This document shows positions 35,433-45,532 of a stretch of 64,000 bases of DNA, piece after piece. Source of the stretch: Romanomermis culicivorax (Eukaryota > Nematoda > Enoplea > Mermithida > Mermithidae); NCBI GenBank assembly GCA_963922205.1, contig CAWUHX010000040.1, forward strand, positions 479,001 through 543,000, in the 5' to 3' direction. The first letter of the stretch is position 1; every line of letters starts with the position of its first letter. The notes below the pieces were generated by a model. That model ran no database searches. It was not told the DNA's origin and saw nothing but the letters and a program-made list of their open reading frames with translations. The position numbers were made by a program, and so were the translations under genes.

Positions 35433-35609
35433 GGGGTACTGTAGCCTGCGTGCATAAAAAGAAACAAAAATACAATAAAACAAAACATAAAATGCATGTG
35501 CAAAAAAACAATAAACAAAAAACGATAAACAGAAAACAAGTGAGTTGTAAACAAAATGTGACGAAAAATAAAGTATCAACATGATGGAAATCATGTGATG
35601 TTGGCGGAA

Positions 35610-35835
35610 ATTGAGCGGCACCTGATATATCTGTTTCTCTTATGTGGAATTTTGCACATGGTTCCATGGGGATGAAATAGACTATTCCTCGACTTTCCTG
35701 CTTGTCTTTTGTTGGGGCTTCCTTGCTCAGATGTTTCATCAGGGACTCCCTAGATGTTGTAACCAGTCTGATCTTATACTGTCTGCATATTCTTTTGAGT
35801 TTCTCTGTCACCCCCGGTAGAAAACATTAAAACTG
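35610..35835 (-). pseudogene. Penelope-like retroelement C-terminal fragment (GIY-YIG region)
   Basis: The minus-strand frame starts near a VTEKLKRICRQYKIR segment and continues through GIVYFIPMEPCAKFHIRET. This follows the pattern of the RT-to-endonuclease linker and GIY-YIG start of Penelope-type elements (xSEKLxRICxxxxI..., GVVYxIPCxxCxxxYIGET). The usual YIGET is HIRET, and the frame runs into A/T-rich noncoding sequence, so the endonuclease is lost. Upstream RT motifs are not found. A short dead fragment. Confidence 0.55.
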
Positions 35836-35908
35836 CCTCAAAACATAATCCAAAAGGCCATGGCCATAAAAAAGTCCAATAAGGAAGACACTGAGTATAA
35901 GTGTACTG

Positions 35909-36486
35909 CTATTCTACCACACAGTTGTCAGGTGTCATTTTAATAGCTGCTTTGGTGGAAGATGAAGAAGCAGACCGAGAACATTGGCGATTGACCAAAT
36001 GGGGAGCCGAGGCCAGGCTTAAATTGTCATCCAAAACTGAAGGGTTATTCGAACGAGGCAGAGGCTCCTTTTAGAACAGAATGCAAAGAAGCAGAGTCCA
36101 ACTGAACTGAGCCAATATCTCGAACCATCAAAGGTGATTCCAGATTTGCCATAGATTCGATGGAACCTTGTTGTAAAATTGTGGGAAGGAAAAACCTCCA
36201 AGCATGAACCTTCAATAATTGGTTTCAATGGAACCCTAAATATGAGAAGAATCGTTCTTGTCAATTAAAGAAGCTAAGTGTCATTTGATGACAAATTTCC
36301 AGTAGAACCGTAAATGGTTGAAGAACTGCCCGAATTGGTCAATTTAGATGAACTGGAAGACGATTTCCGCCTGGAACGACGTCGATGAGCTGATCCATGA
36401 TGAACGACACTGCCGCTATTGTGGCTCAAATGAGTACCAACAGAACCAAAAGATGCTTCGAAGCAAAAAGAACGTGATGACAACAT
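35909..36486 (-). CDS. small Ser-rich protein or gene 3' end, function unknown
   Basis: I do not recognise the product. A minus-strand coding-like segment begins at an ATG (36486) behind a TTTTAG acceptor and encodes a Ser/Arg-rich stretch (HRRRSRRKSSSSSS), then a STGNL segment to 36293. A 57-nt intron ending TCATATTTAG leads in phase to 36210-36235. A second short intron would lead in phase to 36166 (SIESMANLESPLMVRDIGS). The C-terminal part (NNPSVLDDNL to DNCVVE, stop 35909-35911) is in another frame, so a further intron of about 40 nt or a one-base frameshift is needed. It may be a decayed gene. Low complexity makes homology hard to judge. Confidence 0.35.
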
Positions 36487-36489
36487 AGA

Positions 36490-37055
36490 AAATTAAAAAC
36501 GAGCTAAAAGTTAGTCAGCTCAAATGAACCATGATAAGGAGGGAACTTTACCCAGTGTTTTACACTATTTTAGGCCGAGCTTTTAATCGAGCTAAGAGTT
36601 GGCCAATCGGATGATACATATGCTATTAAGTCGAGGCATTTGAAGTAAAATTGATTATTTCGTACAAATTTTATTTCGAAAATACAAATTTCGTACAAAT
36701 TTTATTTTATTTTTTTTTCGTACAAATTTTATTTCGAAAATACAAAATACAAATAAAACATAAAATACAACAACAACAAAATTAATTATTATCTCATCAT
36801 ATTGTTGCTTTCAAATTTAAAATTTTTGTGTTTTCCGGTGCTCAAACTTGCCTGGCCAAAAAATCGTCTTTCTGTCCATCTTTTTTTGGGCGTGTATATA
36901 GCCCTTATATTTTTCGCCATATTTTTTTTTTGATTTAAGGGCTTGAAAAAGATGAAGACGTGAAATATTTTATGTATTATTGTAAAATTATTTGCTAATC
37001 AGGTAAATTAGTGTAAATATGCTGTTTTTTTTGCTGTTTAGATTAGTATTGGATG
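36490..37055. other. AT-rich spacer, no gene seen
   Basis: Contains three copies of CGTACAAATTTTATTTCGAAAATACAAA (36660-36750) and otherwise nothing I can name. Confidence 0.5.
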
Positions 37056-37059
37056 GGGC

Positions 37060-37782
37060 AAGGCGATGAGGGGCCAACCATGGAGGAAGCCCACCTACGG
37101 TAACTCAACCCCTACACTAGAAAAACCAGTACGTAGGAGAAGAGGAATGGTGGTGCCCCAGATCTAGGCACAGATTGCTTTGCAAGGTCCAGGCCGAACT
37201 ACGTTCAAGACCATCCTGGTAGCCAGAAAAGGAGTGCCCTGCCCATTGGAGTGGTCAAAGTCACCATCGCCTAAAGAACCTGGTAGGGGCTGGATTGCAA
37301 TTTGGAGGGAGTAGCCCCAAAGACTTGTTTTCAGAGGGAGAACTGTTATGCAGCTCTGGACCTCAGTATGGGACTCAGGCTGCAGAAAATGTACAATAGA
37401 TAGATTGCAAGCAAGGAAAATTTTGGGACTAGAAATAAGTTAATGCCGTCTTGGTCTAGTGGTTATCATCTCTGACTGCTAGTCTCCAGAACCAGGTTCG
37501 ATTGTGGGTGTAACCCGAAATTGAATTTCTGGTAGCTGGCCTAGGCAGACACAGCCTTTCATCCTCTCGGGGTAGATAAATTGTGTTGGCCAGCTTGGAA
37601 CGCTACTTGCCGGGGTCCACTCAGCCCAGTTAGCATGTTGGCGATAGTGCGGCGAATGAGGAGGTGGGCCTATTCCATTATGAGGTAGGTAGCCAATCAA
37701 GTCCTGCTTGTCAGGCAGACACCAGCCTCTGGAATGTGGCCTCCACTAGGCGGTAAAAAGCACCCAGAGAGCACCTCTCATA
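37060..37782 (+). mobile_element. SINE-like element(s) with tRNA-derived head
   Basis: A GC-richer block. 37445-37514 has an RNA polymerase III A box (TGGTCTAGTGG) and B box (GGTTCGATT). After it comes CATCCTCTCGGGGTAGATAAA, close to a central motif I remember from widespread invertebrate SINEs. The block continues on the far side of the LTR element at 47063-47130, so the retrotransposon landed inside it. 37060-37440 may be a separate older repeat. Confidence 0.6.
37445..37514 (+). other. tRNA-like sequence (SINE head, not a functional tRNA)
   Basis: D-arm-like TGGTCTAGTGGTTATCATC, an anticodon-like CTGACTGCTAGTC and T-arm-like GGTTCGATT in tRNA order and spacing. The two sides of the acceptor stem do not pair (GCCGTCT against TGGGTGT), so it is a decayed tRNA-derived promoter, not a tRNA gene. 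Confidence 0.6.
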
Positions 37783-38675
37783 TGTAACAACCAGATTTGT
37801 GTGAGGTACTTTACTTTCAACCAACGGTCGATACGGCGGGAACAACGGGGGGCGCGGGTGGTACGTGTACAATAAACAACGGATGATCGACGGTCGCTTG
37901 AACGTCGACAATAAAAACGCGTTTCGATTTATAATATGAACGGGGGCCTCGGTTTAAGTTGCTTTCAGATAATCGGCCGCTTGCAAATATATATATAAAG
38001 GACGGGGCGGGCGCGGAAGTTGAAATCAAAAATTACAAGAATAAGAAAATGATCAAATCATGCTTTGCTTCTTCTTTTATACGGCGATTTTGGCCACTCC
38101 CTGGGCGTTGCGGGAGGTCGAGCTTCTGTCCATCTTTTTCCGCCAATCGTCGTTTCCTGCTACGCTTTTATGCTTACTTAGTTACGCCTCTCTAACGCTT
38201 TCCTGGTACTGTATGCTTTCTGTGCTTTGCTTGCTTCCTACGGTGGGCTTGGCCACACCTTTGTGCTTCTGTGCATGCTTCCTGTATCGGTTTCTCTGTA
38301 TACACATGTTTTGTGGGGCCGCTGCTACCGTTACACTTGAGACTACTGTCTGGCGGGGCTCCTACGTATTTTACTGTGTGCAGGTGTTGTTTACGATTTT
38401 TACGGGGAATTACGGTAGCTGTGGAATGTGTAGTTTAGTGTAGGTTCTAGGGGAACAGCTGCCGTTTGTGCAAATTAATTAGGGCATCTTAATTGGGCTA
38501 CCGGGGTGTGAACGGATCAAAATAAGGTACTTCACGTAATTTTATAGGAATGTTTGGGTGTGAATCCCAGACACCCTTGAGATGATAAAATGTGAAAATA
38601 AAATAATATCTAATAAATGTCTATCACATACAGTATGCTACATATTTACAGTACGGCTTTAGCAGGTACGTTACA
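37783..38675 (-). repeat. 3' LTR (893 bp)
   Basis: Left-hand LTR, 3' in the sense of the element, directly preceded in that sense by the polypurine tract. Differences from the other LTR are mostly CpG in one copy against TpG or CpA in the other. Confidence 0.93.
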
Positions 38676-38688
38676 TTTCCCTCCTTCC
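38676..38688 (-). promoter_or_regulatory. polypurine tract
   Basis: GGAAGGAGGGAAA in the element's sense lies flush against the 3' LTR. It is the plus-strand primer for reverse transcription. Confidence 0.85.
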
Positions 38689-38706
38689 GGAGTTGAACAT
38701 CCTCGT

Positions 38707-41700
38707 TCAAGGCTTTCGAGGTTGAGGAGAGGTGGGGGTAGATTCGTTAGCTGCTTTCTGAGTGTAGAAAGGGGTTGTCTCGTTTACATGCGCCGTAAAT
38801 GTGGTATCCTTATGGGGGTGTTTGAGTGTAACTTTGGGGTACATGAAATTCGTAACTGTATAGGGCCCGTTTTGGCGAGGGAGGAATTTGGGAGTCAACC
38901 CTTGTTTACATGAATGATTTTTGTAGAGAATAAGATCACCTGCCTTGTAATGTATGTTCTGAGCATGCTTGTTATACTGACAGGTATAGTGGGCTTGGGC
39001 TTTTTGCAAACTTTTCTGCACGGTTGAGAGTGCTTCTGTAAAATGCGATTTTACACGAAGGGCATAATCGTCTAAATCAACCATGTAGGACATGGGGAAA
39101 AAATTTAAAGCTGCGTCTGATGGCAGATTAGCTTGCCTACCGTGGAGTAGTTCAAATGGGGGATAGGATGTGCTATCATTTTTATGAATGTTGATCGAAA
39201 AGACGGCATATGGGAGATAAGTATCCCAATCAGTATGATTTGAATTGATGTACATGCGGATACGGGTGGCTAAGGTTTGGTTGCAATGCTCAACTTCTCC
39301 ATTTGCAATGGGATGGTATGGGGTGGTATGAATTTTCTGAGTGTTGCATAAACTGGTGATCCGTGAGAAGAGATCGGATACAAAATCGGAGCCACGATCA
39401 CAATGGATTTTTTTTGGGGACCCATGACGGCAAACAATTTTGGTTACGAATAGCTTGGCAATAGTGGCTGCAGTGATGTCAGGGGTCGGGAATGCCTCTA
39501 CATACTTTGTGAAATAATCGATGAAGACGACAATGAATCGGTTGCCGTCTTCAGTGAGGGGTAAGGGTCCCATGCAATCAACACCGACTCTATCAAATGG
39601 GCCAGTCGGCTGAATTGGTACCAAGTTTGCATGCACTTTGTGTCGGAGGGCTTTCTGTGTCTGGCATGGGTGACAAGTTTTGCAGTTACGTTTGATATCA
39701 CGGCTCATTAGGGGCCAAAAATATTTTTGTCTGAGCAGGTGTAAAGTTTTTCTGGCAGCGAAATGACCTGTGAATTTGCTGTCATGATGTGAGGCGATGA
39801 GATGCTGGACTTGTGACTTGGGAATGTATAGTTTTGCTTGTTTGTCGACTATACGGAAGAGGATGTTTTGACGCACTGCGAATTTGATCTGAGTAAGGGG
39901 GTGTTTTTGGGCGATTTTTGCTAAAATGCTTTTGACAGTTGGATCAGTGCATTGGAGTTCGGCGAAATTTTTCTGTTGTTCTTCTTGTTCAGTTGCTTCA
40001 GCTTCCAAAACCGAATTGATAGTGGATATTTTGGGGCGGGATTCTAATTGCTCAATATCAAAGGATTGTTTTGCTGTCTGTGAGGGGAATCGAGAAACTG
40101 CATCTGCGTTGCGGTTAGCAGTGCCTTTCTTAGGTTGAATGTCTAGCTGAATTCCGTAGAGGGCTGATCCCCAACGGGCAATGCGAGGGGACGGGTTTTC
40201 TTTTTGTAGGACTGCCTGAACTGCTGTGTGGTCAGTGTGTACAATGACATGTTGCTGGAAAAGGTAGGGGCGGAAATACTTGACAAACTCGACTACTGCA
40301 AGGGTTTCCAACTCAGTTATCGGGTAGTTGCGTTCTGCGGGTTTCAATGTGCGGCTCCCAAAAGCAATGGGGCGATCCTGACCTTTACTATCTAGCTGAC
40401 TGAGAATGGCGCCAATTCCGAGTTTTGAGGCGTCAGTTTGCAGAATAAACGGTTTTGTGAAATCGGGATGCTGCAGTATTGGGGCATGAATGAGTAATTC
40501 TTTTAGCTTAGTGAATGCGTTTTGCTGTTCGGGGCCGAAGGAAAATCCAGAATTCTTTTTGAATAGTGATGTGAGTGGGCTAGAAACTTGAGAGCAATTT
40601 GGGATAAATCTGCGATAATATGAGGGTAGGCCAAGGAATGATTTAACTTCTTTTGAGCTTTTGGGTGTGGGTATGTCATAAATGGCCTGTACCTTATGGG
40701 GATCTGGTGAAATGCCTTGCTGAGAAATGACGTGGCCTAAGTATTGGACTTGGGGCTGGCAGAATTTGCATTTTTGTATGTTTAGTTTAAGGCCTGCTTG
40801 TGAGAATCGGGCAAGAATAGTGTCTAAACGTTCCAGCATTTGGGCATGGGAGTCTGCGAATACCAAAACATTGTCGAGATATACAAGGCATGTGTTCCAT
40901 TGCAGACCCGAAAGAATAACATCCATTAACCTTTGGAATGTGGCTGGGGCATTGGTGAGTCCAAAAGGGAGGTAATTGAATTGATACTGGCCGGCTGAGC
41001 AATTAAAGGCAGTTTTTTCTCTGTCGGCTTGTGCTATGGGAATGGAATAATATGCATTCGATTGGTCAAGGGACGTAAAATATTTCATTCCACGTAGGGT
41101 GTCTAGAATTTCGTCTGTACGGGGCAAGGGGTAGGTATCTTTTTTGGTTACTTTATTTAGACCTCGAAAATCAATGCATAAACTATGGCCTCCGTCTTTT
41201 TTGGGGACTAAAACTGTGTTGGTACACCATGGAGAATTGCTTTGGCTTATGACACCTGCTGCTGCGAGTTGCTCAACTTCTGCTTGTATGATTTGTTTTT
41301 CTTTTGGGGAAGTCCGATAAAGTTGTCTACGTAGGGGTTGGGAGCCATTGGTGTCAATTGTACGCGAAAGGAGGGTGGTTCTACCTACATGCATTTTGGA
41401 TTTAGCATATAATGTGGGATACTTTGATAGGGCGCGTAGGAGTTGCATTTTCTTGGTTTCTGTGAGGTCACTGGAGGTCAAATTGACGTTTTCTTTTAAC
41501 CATGTGAATGTATCAAAACGGTTGGGCTGGTTTTGCGTTGAAGGGGTTAGATTAGCGGGAGCATTTTGTTTTGGGATGTAACATGAGACTGTACCAATGC
41601 ATGTTCCAGGGTAAAGAATTTGAGCTGTGTCCTGTGTGTTTAGGACGGATATGCGTATGCGACTGTTTTGATTTTCAGAGACACAAGCTGCAAAATGGAC

Positions 41701-43506
41701 TTTGGGATTCTGTTTGGGTTTTGGGGTGAATTCAAGCTGTTTGACCTGTAAGTACGATTTGGGCAATGGGACAGTGAATTCAGTTACTGTACGGGGTGGT
41801 AATTCTAATTTTTCGTCTAAATAAGTTCTACCACGAGTCGAAAGAGGGCTATATTCGAGGCCATCACAGGGTAGTATGACATTGCCAAATTTGACCTGAG
41901 ATTTTTGATTGTTGATAGTATATACCGAAAATCGACTGAGAAAGTTTTTGCCTAGAAGGATGTCTGCTGTGCAATCTTTTTGGACATGGACCATGATTGT
42001 TTCCTGGATTGTTTGGGCTGTGACTGTGACAAAAGTGGTCCCTACAAAGTGAATCGGAAGATTATTTGCGGCTTTTGCTTGGACTAGCGGGGGTTTCATG
42101 TCTAACTGTAGGATTTGAGTGATTTGGGAATCAATGAGTGAGTAAACTGCACCAGTGTCAATCATGCCTTTTGTCATTAATTTGCCGTTAAGTGTGACTG
42201 GAATATGAGGTGTATGTTTCTCAGGTACGTTTTGGGGTGGCTTATTTGATGCAGATTGGTGAATTTGATTAATGAGTTCGATTGCAGGAGTTCGGGGGGT
42301 ATCAATATCGACAAGGACGTATTTCTGCTGCGTTTGTGCCCCACGACGGTTAGCTAATTCTAAGAGAGCATGGTCGAATGATGGGGGTATGGTCTCATGT
42401 AAATGTCTGTTGTTTGATGGTATTTCGTATGCATGTTCATGTGTGACCTGATGCTTTGGGGAGGGGAAATATTTTCGAAGAACGAGAAAGGAATAAAAGA
42501 CGCCAGCAATAACTACAGTGATAACGGCTAGATTGATAAAAATTTGCAGGGGTCCTTTGAGTAAATTGTTTAATCCGTCCATGAGACTTTGGGTGGTACC
42601 ACTTATTACATGTTCTATGCCTTGACCGGCACCAGAGAGGGTATTTCCAAGTGCTTGGCCAGTGCCTGAGATCATGTTGTAAACTGTATCGGAATTGAGA
42701 GACATTTGGGCAGTGTAATTGACGAGTTTTTTGACAACGTTTTCCAGAGTGTGAGTTTTGTAAATGTATTGTTTCAAAAAGAGTAAGTTGGTTGAAATAG
42801 TTGCAAGTTGATCATGAAAAATTGCGGGTGTGTTAAAATGGAAAAGGGAAAAATTTTGGTTCCAGACGATTTCTAAAGGTAAATTTGTGACATGTGGGGA
42901 TCCTGTTTCACTGATCCATGTATTATTCTGTTTGTAGAGAGCGACATGCATGTGATGGCAATCAACAGTTTCTGAAAAAGGGGTCAAATCGTTGCCTCCT
43001 GGATTTGAAAACATGAGTTCGGTTCCTAGGAGAACGGGCAAAAGTTTGTAGCATGTTTGGTTGATTCTGTGGTTGTAAAAGATTGTAGATGCATTTACCT
43101 GCTTGCAGGGCCAGACTGTGAGGGCTTCTCCTGTGAATTCTGCTACTATGTCGGTTCTTTGTAGAAATGCACGCGCTCCAAGGGTTGCATCAAGACGTAA
43201 GATTTGCCATACGAGATCAAGGTGACGCTGTGCCTGTCTGCATAATTCACTCCATACGTTTTTGAAATTTTGAATTTCGAATTCCTGTATTTTGTCTGCT
43301 AGATAGTTTAGTTTCGCATTAATGGGTTCAAAATCGTATAGTGTAGTATGAGTTTCGTTGGTTTTTGGGGTTAAAAATGCATTATGATGTGGGGTGCTTT
43401 TGTCTAATTGTACGATAATGCCTTGTTCGGTTAGAATGCTGTCTTGGATTTCTGGGCAATTGGGGTTCGAAAAAACTGTATTTTTAACCGAGAATGCACC
43501 TTGTAG
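38707..43506 (-). CDS. Env-like stem and membrane anchor fused to protease-RT-RNase H-integrase
   Basis: The frame is open from just after the UAG. The first ATG is at 43041, giving 1444 residues. Numbering from it: 20-160 Env-like stem with sequons NNT, NFS, NYT; 166-189 a membrane segment (IFINLAVITVVIAGVFYSFL) followed by basic RK; 290-370 aspartic protease with IDTGA at 294; about 540-790 RT with FTSLDQ (D659), LPFGL and YLDN (721-724); 860-985 RNase H with TDAS (D870), HTD (D937), NAD (D980); 1080-1300 integrase with an HHCC finger and D1155, D1215, E1251 (exact D35E spacing); 1391 GPY/F module. It ends 32 nt before the LTR. YLDN replaces the usual YxDD, which should cripple RT. Confidence 0.9.
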   Translation of the reverse strand, partial: LQGAFSVKNTVFSNPNCPEIQDSILTEQGIIVQLDKSTPHHNAFLTPKTNETHTTLYDFEPINAKLNYLADKIQEFEIQNFKNVWSELCRQAQRHLDLVWQILRLDATLGARAFLQRTDIVAEFTGEALTVWPCKQVNASTIFYNHRINQTCYKLLPVLLGTELMFSNPGGNDLTPFSETVDCHHMHVALYKQNNTWISETGSPHVTNLPLEIVWNQNFSLFHFNTPAIFHDQLATISTNLLFLKQYIYKTHTLENVVKKLVNYTAQMSLNSDTVYNMISGTGQALGNTLSGAGQGIEHVISGTTQSLMDGLNNLLKGPLQIFINLAVITVVIAGVFYSFLVLRKYFPSPKHQVTHEHAYEIPSNNRHLHETIPPSFDHALLELANRRGAQTQQKYVLVDIDTPRTPAIELINQIHQSASNKPPQNVPEKHTPHIPVTLNGKLMTKGMIDTGAVYSLIDSQITQILQLDMKPPLVQAKAANNLPIHFVGTTFVTVTAQTIQETIMVHVQKDCTADILLGKNFLSRFSVYTINNQKSQVKFGNVILPCDGLEYSPLSTRGRTYLDEKLELPPRTVTEFTVPLPKSYLQVKQLEFTPKPKQNPKVHFAACVSENQNSRIRISVLNTQDTAQILYPGTCIGTVSCYIPKQNAPANLTPSTQNQPNRFDTFTWLKENVNLTSSDLTETKKMQLLRALSKYPTLYAKSKMHVGRTTLLSRTIDTNGSQPLRRQLYRTSPKEKQIIQAEVEQLAAAGVISQSNSPWCTNTVLVPKKDGGHSLCIDFRGLNKVTKKDTYPLPRTDEILDTLRGMKYFTSLDQSNAYYSIPIAQADREKTAFNCSAGQYQFNYLPFGLTNAPATFQRLMDVILSGLQWNTCLVYLDNVLVFADSHAQMLERLDTILARFSQAGLKLNIQKCKFCQPQVQYLGHVISQQGISPDPHKVQAIYDIPTPKSSKEVKSFLGLPSYYRRFIPNCSQVSSPLTSLFKKNSGFSFGPEQQNAFTKLKELLIHAPILQHPDFTKPFILQTDASKLGIGAILSQLDSKGQDRPIAFGSRTLKPAERNYPITELETLAVVEFVKYFRPYLFQQHVIVHTDHTAVQAVLQKENPSPRIARWGSALYGIQLDIQPKKGTANRNADAVSRFPSQTAKQSFDIEQLESRPKISTINSVLEAEATEQEEQQKNFAELQCTDPTVKSILAKIAQKHPLTQIKFAVRQNILFRIVDKQAKLYIPKSQVQHLIASHHDSKFTGHFAARKTLHLLRQKYFWPLMSRDIKRNCKTCHPCQTQKALRHKVHANLVPIQPTGPFDRVGVDCMGPLPLTEDGNRFIVVFIDYFTKYVEAFPTPDITAATIAKLFVTKIVCRHGSPKKIHCDRGSDFVSDLFSRITSLCNTQKIHTTPYHPIANGEVEHCNQTLATRIRMYINSNHTDWDTYLPYAVFSINIHKNDSTSYPPFELLHGRQANLPSDAALNFFPMSYMVDLDDYALRVKSHFTEALSTVQKSLQKAQAHYTCQYNKHAQNIHYKAGDLILYKNHSCKQGLTPKFLPRQNGPYTVTNFMYPKVTLKHPHKDTTFTAHVNETTPFYTQKAANESTPTSPQPRKP

Positions 43507-45366
43507 CTATTCTATTATCATGTGTGTTTGCGTGAGTTTGATGGGATGTGTATTTTTGTACTCGAAAGGGCATAAGTTTTCAAATGCTGTTTCATTCCAG
43601 ATAATGGATCCGTCGGCTGTGACACAATGACCTGATGTCAGTTTGCATGACCCCAGGTCACCTAATGTACCTGTCATAGATTTTCCATTCCAAGATGCTA
43701 GTTGTCCTATTTCTATGATGACGTTAGTGACTGAGGTACAATGGTCTGTACAACACCATGTGTATTCTACGCTTAGGGAGTTATTTGTTGACCAAAATCC
43801 TGGTTGGGTTTCGTATAATTTCTGACCATTGTGTTCTTTGTCTATAACGATTGCCTTACAAACATGTGGGGTTAGATTTTGCATTTCGGTTTGGTCGAAG
43901 ACAATACCTTTTGATCCAAAAAATCCTGTATTAGTACAAATTTTGCATTTGTGAACACTGCATTTGTATGCGTCTGTAATGTGGGGCTTAGTGGAGGGGA
44001 TATAGATTTTTCCGAATGTCTGTACGGGTTTGTCTACTGTGGAAGGGGGCATGCATGATACAAGTTTTGGTATGCTGACTGAGTGACCGCTTAATGAAGT
44101 TCCACACATCTGAAATTGGGCACTACACGATGTGGGGATTATTATACAAAGAAAAATACAAAACATCGGCCAATGGAATGTTTTAGTGGAGGCGGCGGGG
44201 CACTGTGTTTTTTCGTTCTGGTCGGTTTGGCGTGGCAGCTTTTGGTGTTGTTCTGTTTTGGGTTGAGGGGGTGGCCGGTTTGAAATCTGAACGGTCTGTA
44301 AAATTTTAGAAGTTGAGTCATGGGATGGGGTTTGGACTTGCTTACTTGTGGGGGTTGGTAGAAGTGTTTGGCGGGGCCGGAATTGGTAGGGTTCGGGGGT
44401 TAGGCCATGGAGAAGGGATAACAAGTTGTGGCCTGTTTTCGAAAGGGTTTCGGGGGCGATGGGCAGCATAGTGTCTTGCTTTCGGGGGATCTTGTAGCCT
44501 ACAGGGATGGTGGGTGGCGATTTTTCGATTTTTGCGGCTTCAGGCGTGGGGGGTGGTGACATGGCGCACCAATCGGGTATGTCCAGATCAAGGACGTATT
44601 CGTCACTACGGCGGTGGGTGTTGGGCATGATAGTTTCTAAAGTAGTCTGAGGGCCGTTAGTTATGGCGGGTAATTTTGAGTAAAATGCGGGGTCGTCAAT
44701 GTCCATGAGGGGTTGGGGTTGCCTGTACTCAATGCAATTTTGAATATTACGACTCTGCTGATTTGGGCAATACCTGCTTGTATGACCTCTCTGCTTGCAT
44801 AGAAAACATTGAAAATTTGAGTAGGGTTTCCAAAGGCAGTTATCTGATCTATGTCCTGTTTGGGAGCAGTGGATGCATTGGCTTTTACAATCACGTGTAC
44901 TGTGATTATTACGGAAACAGATTTCACATGATCTTCGGGAGCCTACTGATTTACAATTACGAGCTACGTGTCCAATTTGTCCACACTGGAAGCATGTGGG
45001 CTGCCTAGGGGTGGTATTGTTCCTGTAAGCATTATTCCTACTGTAAGTGTTGTTACTGAAATTGTTGTAGCTACTCTGTTGTGGGGATTGGGGTTTTTGT
45101 TTGATCTGCAACTGTAAATCTTTTACTTGTTGTTCTAACTGATGCAAAAGGTCCTGTTGGTCTGTATTTTTGGTGAGGGAAAAGATGGGTTCGGGTTTTG
45201 GGGGTATGAAGGGAAGGGCGTTGGACTTTAACTCATTTCTAAGGATTTGCTGTTCAATGTAAGCTGCTTCGTCTGACATTTCTTTTAGAGTTGCGAACCT
45301 TCTATACTTAATTGCTTCCCTGATTTCGTTTTGCATGCCTTCTACAAAGAGGGGTTTTATGATCAT
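43507..45366 (-). CDS. Gag C-terminal, four zinc knuckles, then Env-like ectodomain
   Basis: 619 codons from the ATG at 45366; the frame is open further up to about 45555, where it joins the gag N-part by a frameshift. Residues 1-90 are the capsid end and a coiled-coil-like QLEQQVKDLQLQ stretch. Four CCHC knuckles in tandem (C125-C138, C147-C160, C164-C177, C187-C200) form a nucleocapsid. Residues 210-390 are a Pro-rich linker. At 397-416 a hydrophobic signal-like segment (FHWPMFCIFLCIII) precedes a Cys-rich stretch with about 20 cysteines and N-glycosylation sequons (NNS, NET). I read this as the start of an envelope-type glycoprotein. The ORF ends at UAG (43507-43509), followed by CTA, and the same frame stays open beyond it. 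Confidence 0.8.
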   Translation of the reverse strand: MIIKPLFVEGMQNEIREAIKYRRFATLKEMSDEAAYIEQQILRNELKSNALPFIPPKPEPIFSLTKNTDQQDLLHQLEQQVKDLQLQIKQKPQSPQQSSYNNFSNNTYSRNNAYRNNTTPRQPTCFQCGQIGHVARNCKSVGSRRSCEICFRNNHSTRDCKSQCIHCSQTGHRSDNCLWKPYSNFQCFLCKQRGHTSRYCPNQQSRNIQNCIEYRQPQPLMDIDDPAFYSKLPAITNGPQTTLETIMPNTHRRSDEYVLDLDIPDWCAMSPPPTPEAAKIEKSPPTIPVGYKIPRKQDTMLPIAPETLSKTGHNLLSLLHGLTPEPYQFRPRQTLLPTPTSKQVQTPSHDSTSKILQTVQISNRPPPQPKTEQHQKLPRQTDQNEKTQCPAASTKTFHWPMFCIFLCIIIPTSCSAQFQMCGTSLSGHSVSIPKLVSCMPPSTVDKPVQTFGKIYIPSTKPHITDAYKCSVHKCKICTNTGFFGSKGIVFDQTEMQNLTPHVCKAIVIDKEHNGQKLYETQPGFWSTNNSLSVEYTWCCTDHCTSVTNVIIEIGQLASWNGKSMTGTLGDLGSCKLTSGHCVTADGSIIWNETAFENLCPFEYKNTHPIKLTQTHMIIE

Positions 45367-45532
45367 TTCTCGTGCGTCTGTGTTAAAGTTAGGGTAGGCG
45401 AGGGTTGCGAGATGTTCTAGATCAAATAGGAATTCCGTTACTGTTTCTGAACACTTTTGTTTTCTTTCGCCTAAGAATTGTTGATGTAGCTCATTATCTC
45501 TATTGTTTGGGAAAAATGCCTGTAATGCGACT

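Noticed and set aside
37445..37514. Functional tRNA gene
   Set aside because: A and B boxes are present but the acceptor stem does not pair; it fits a SINE head.
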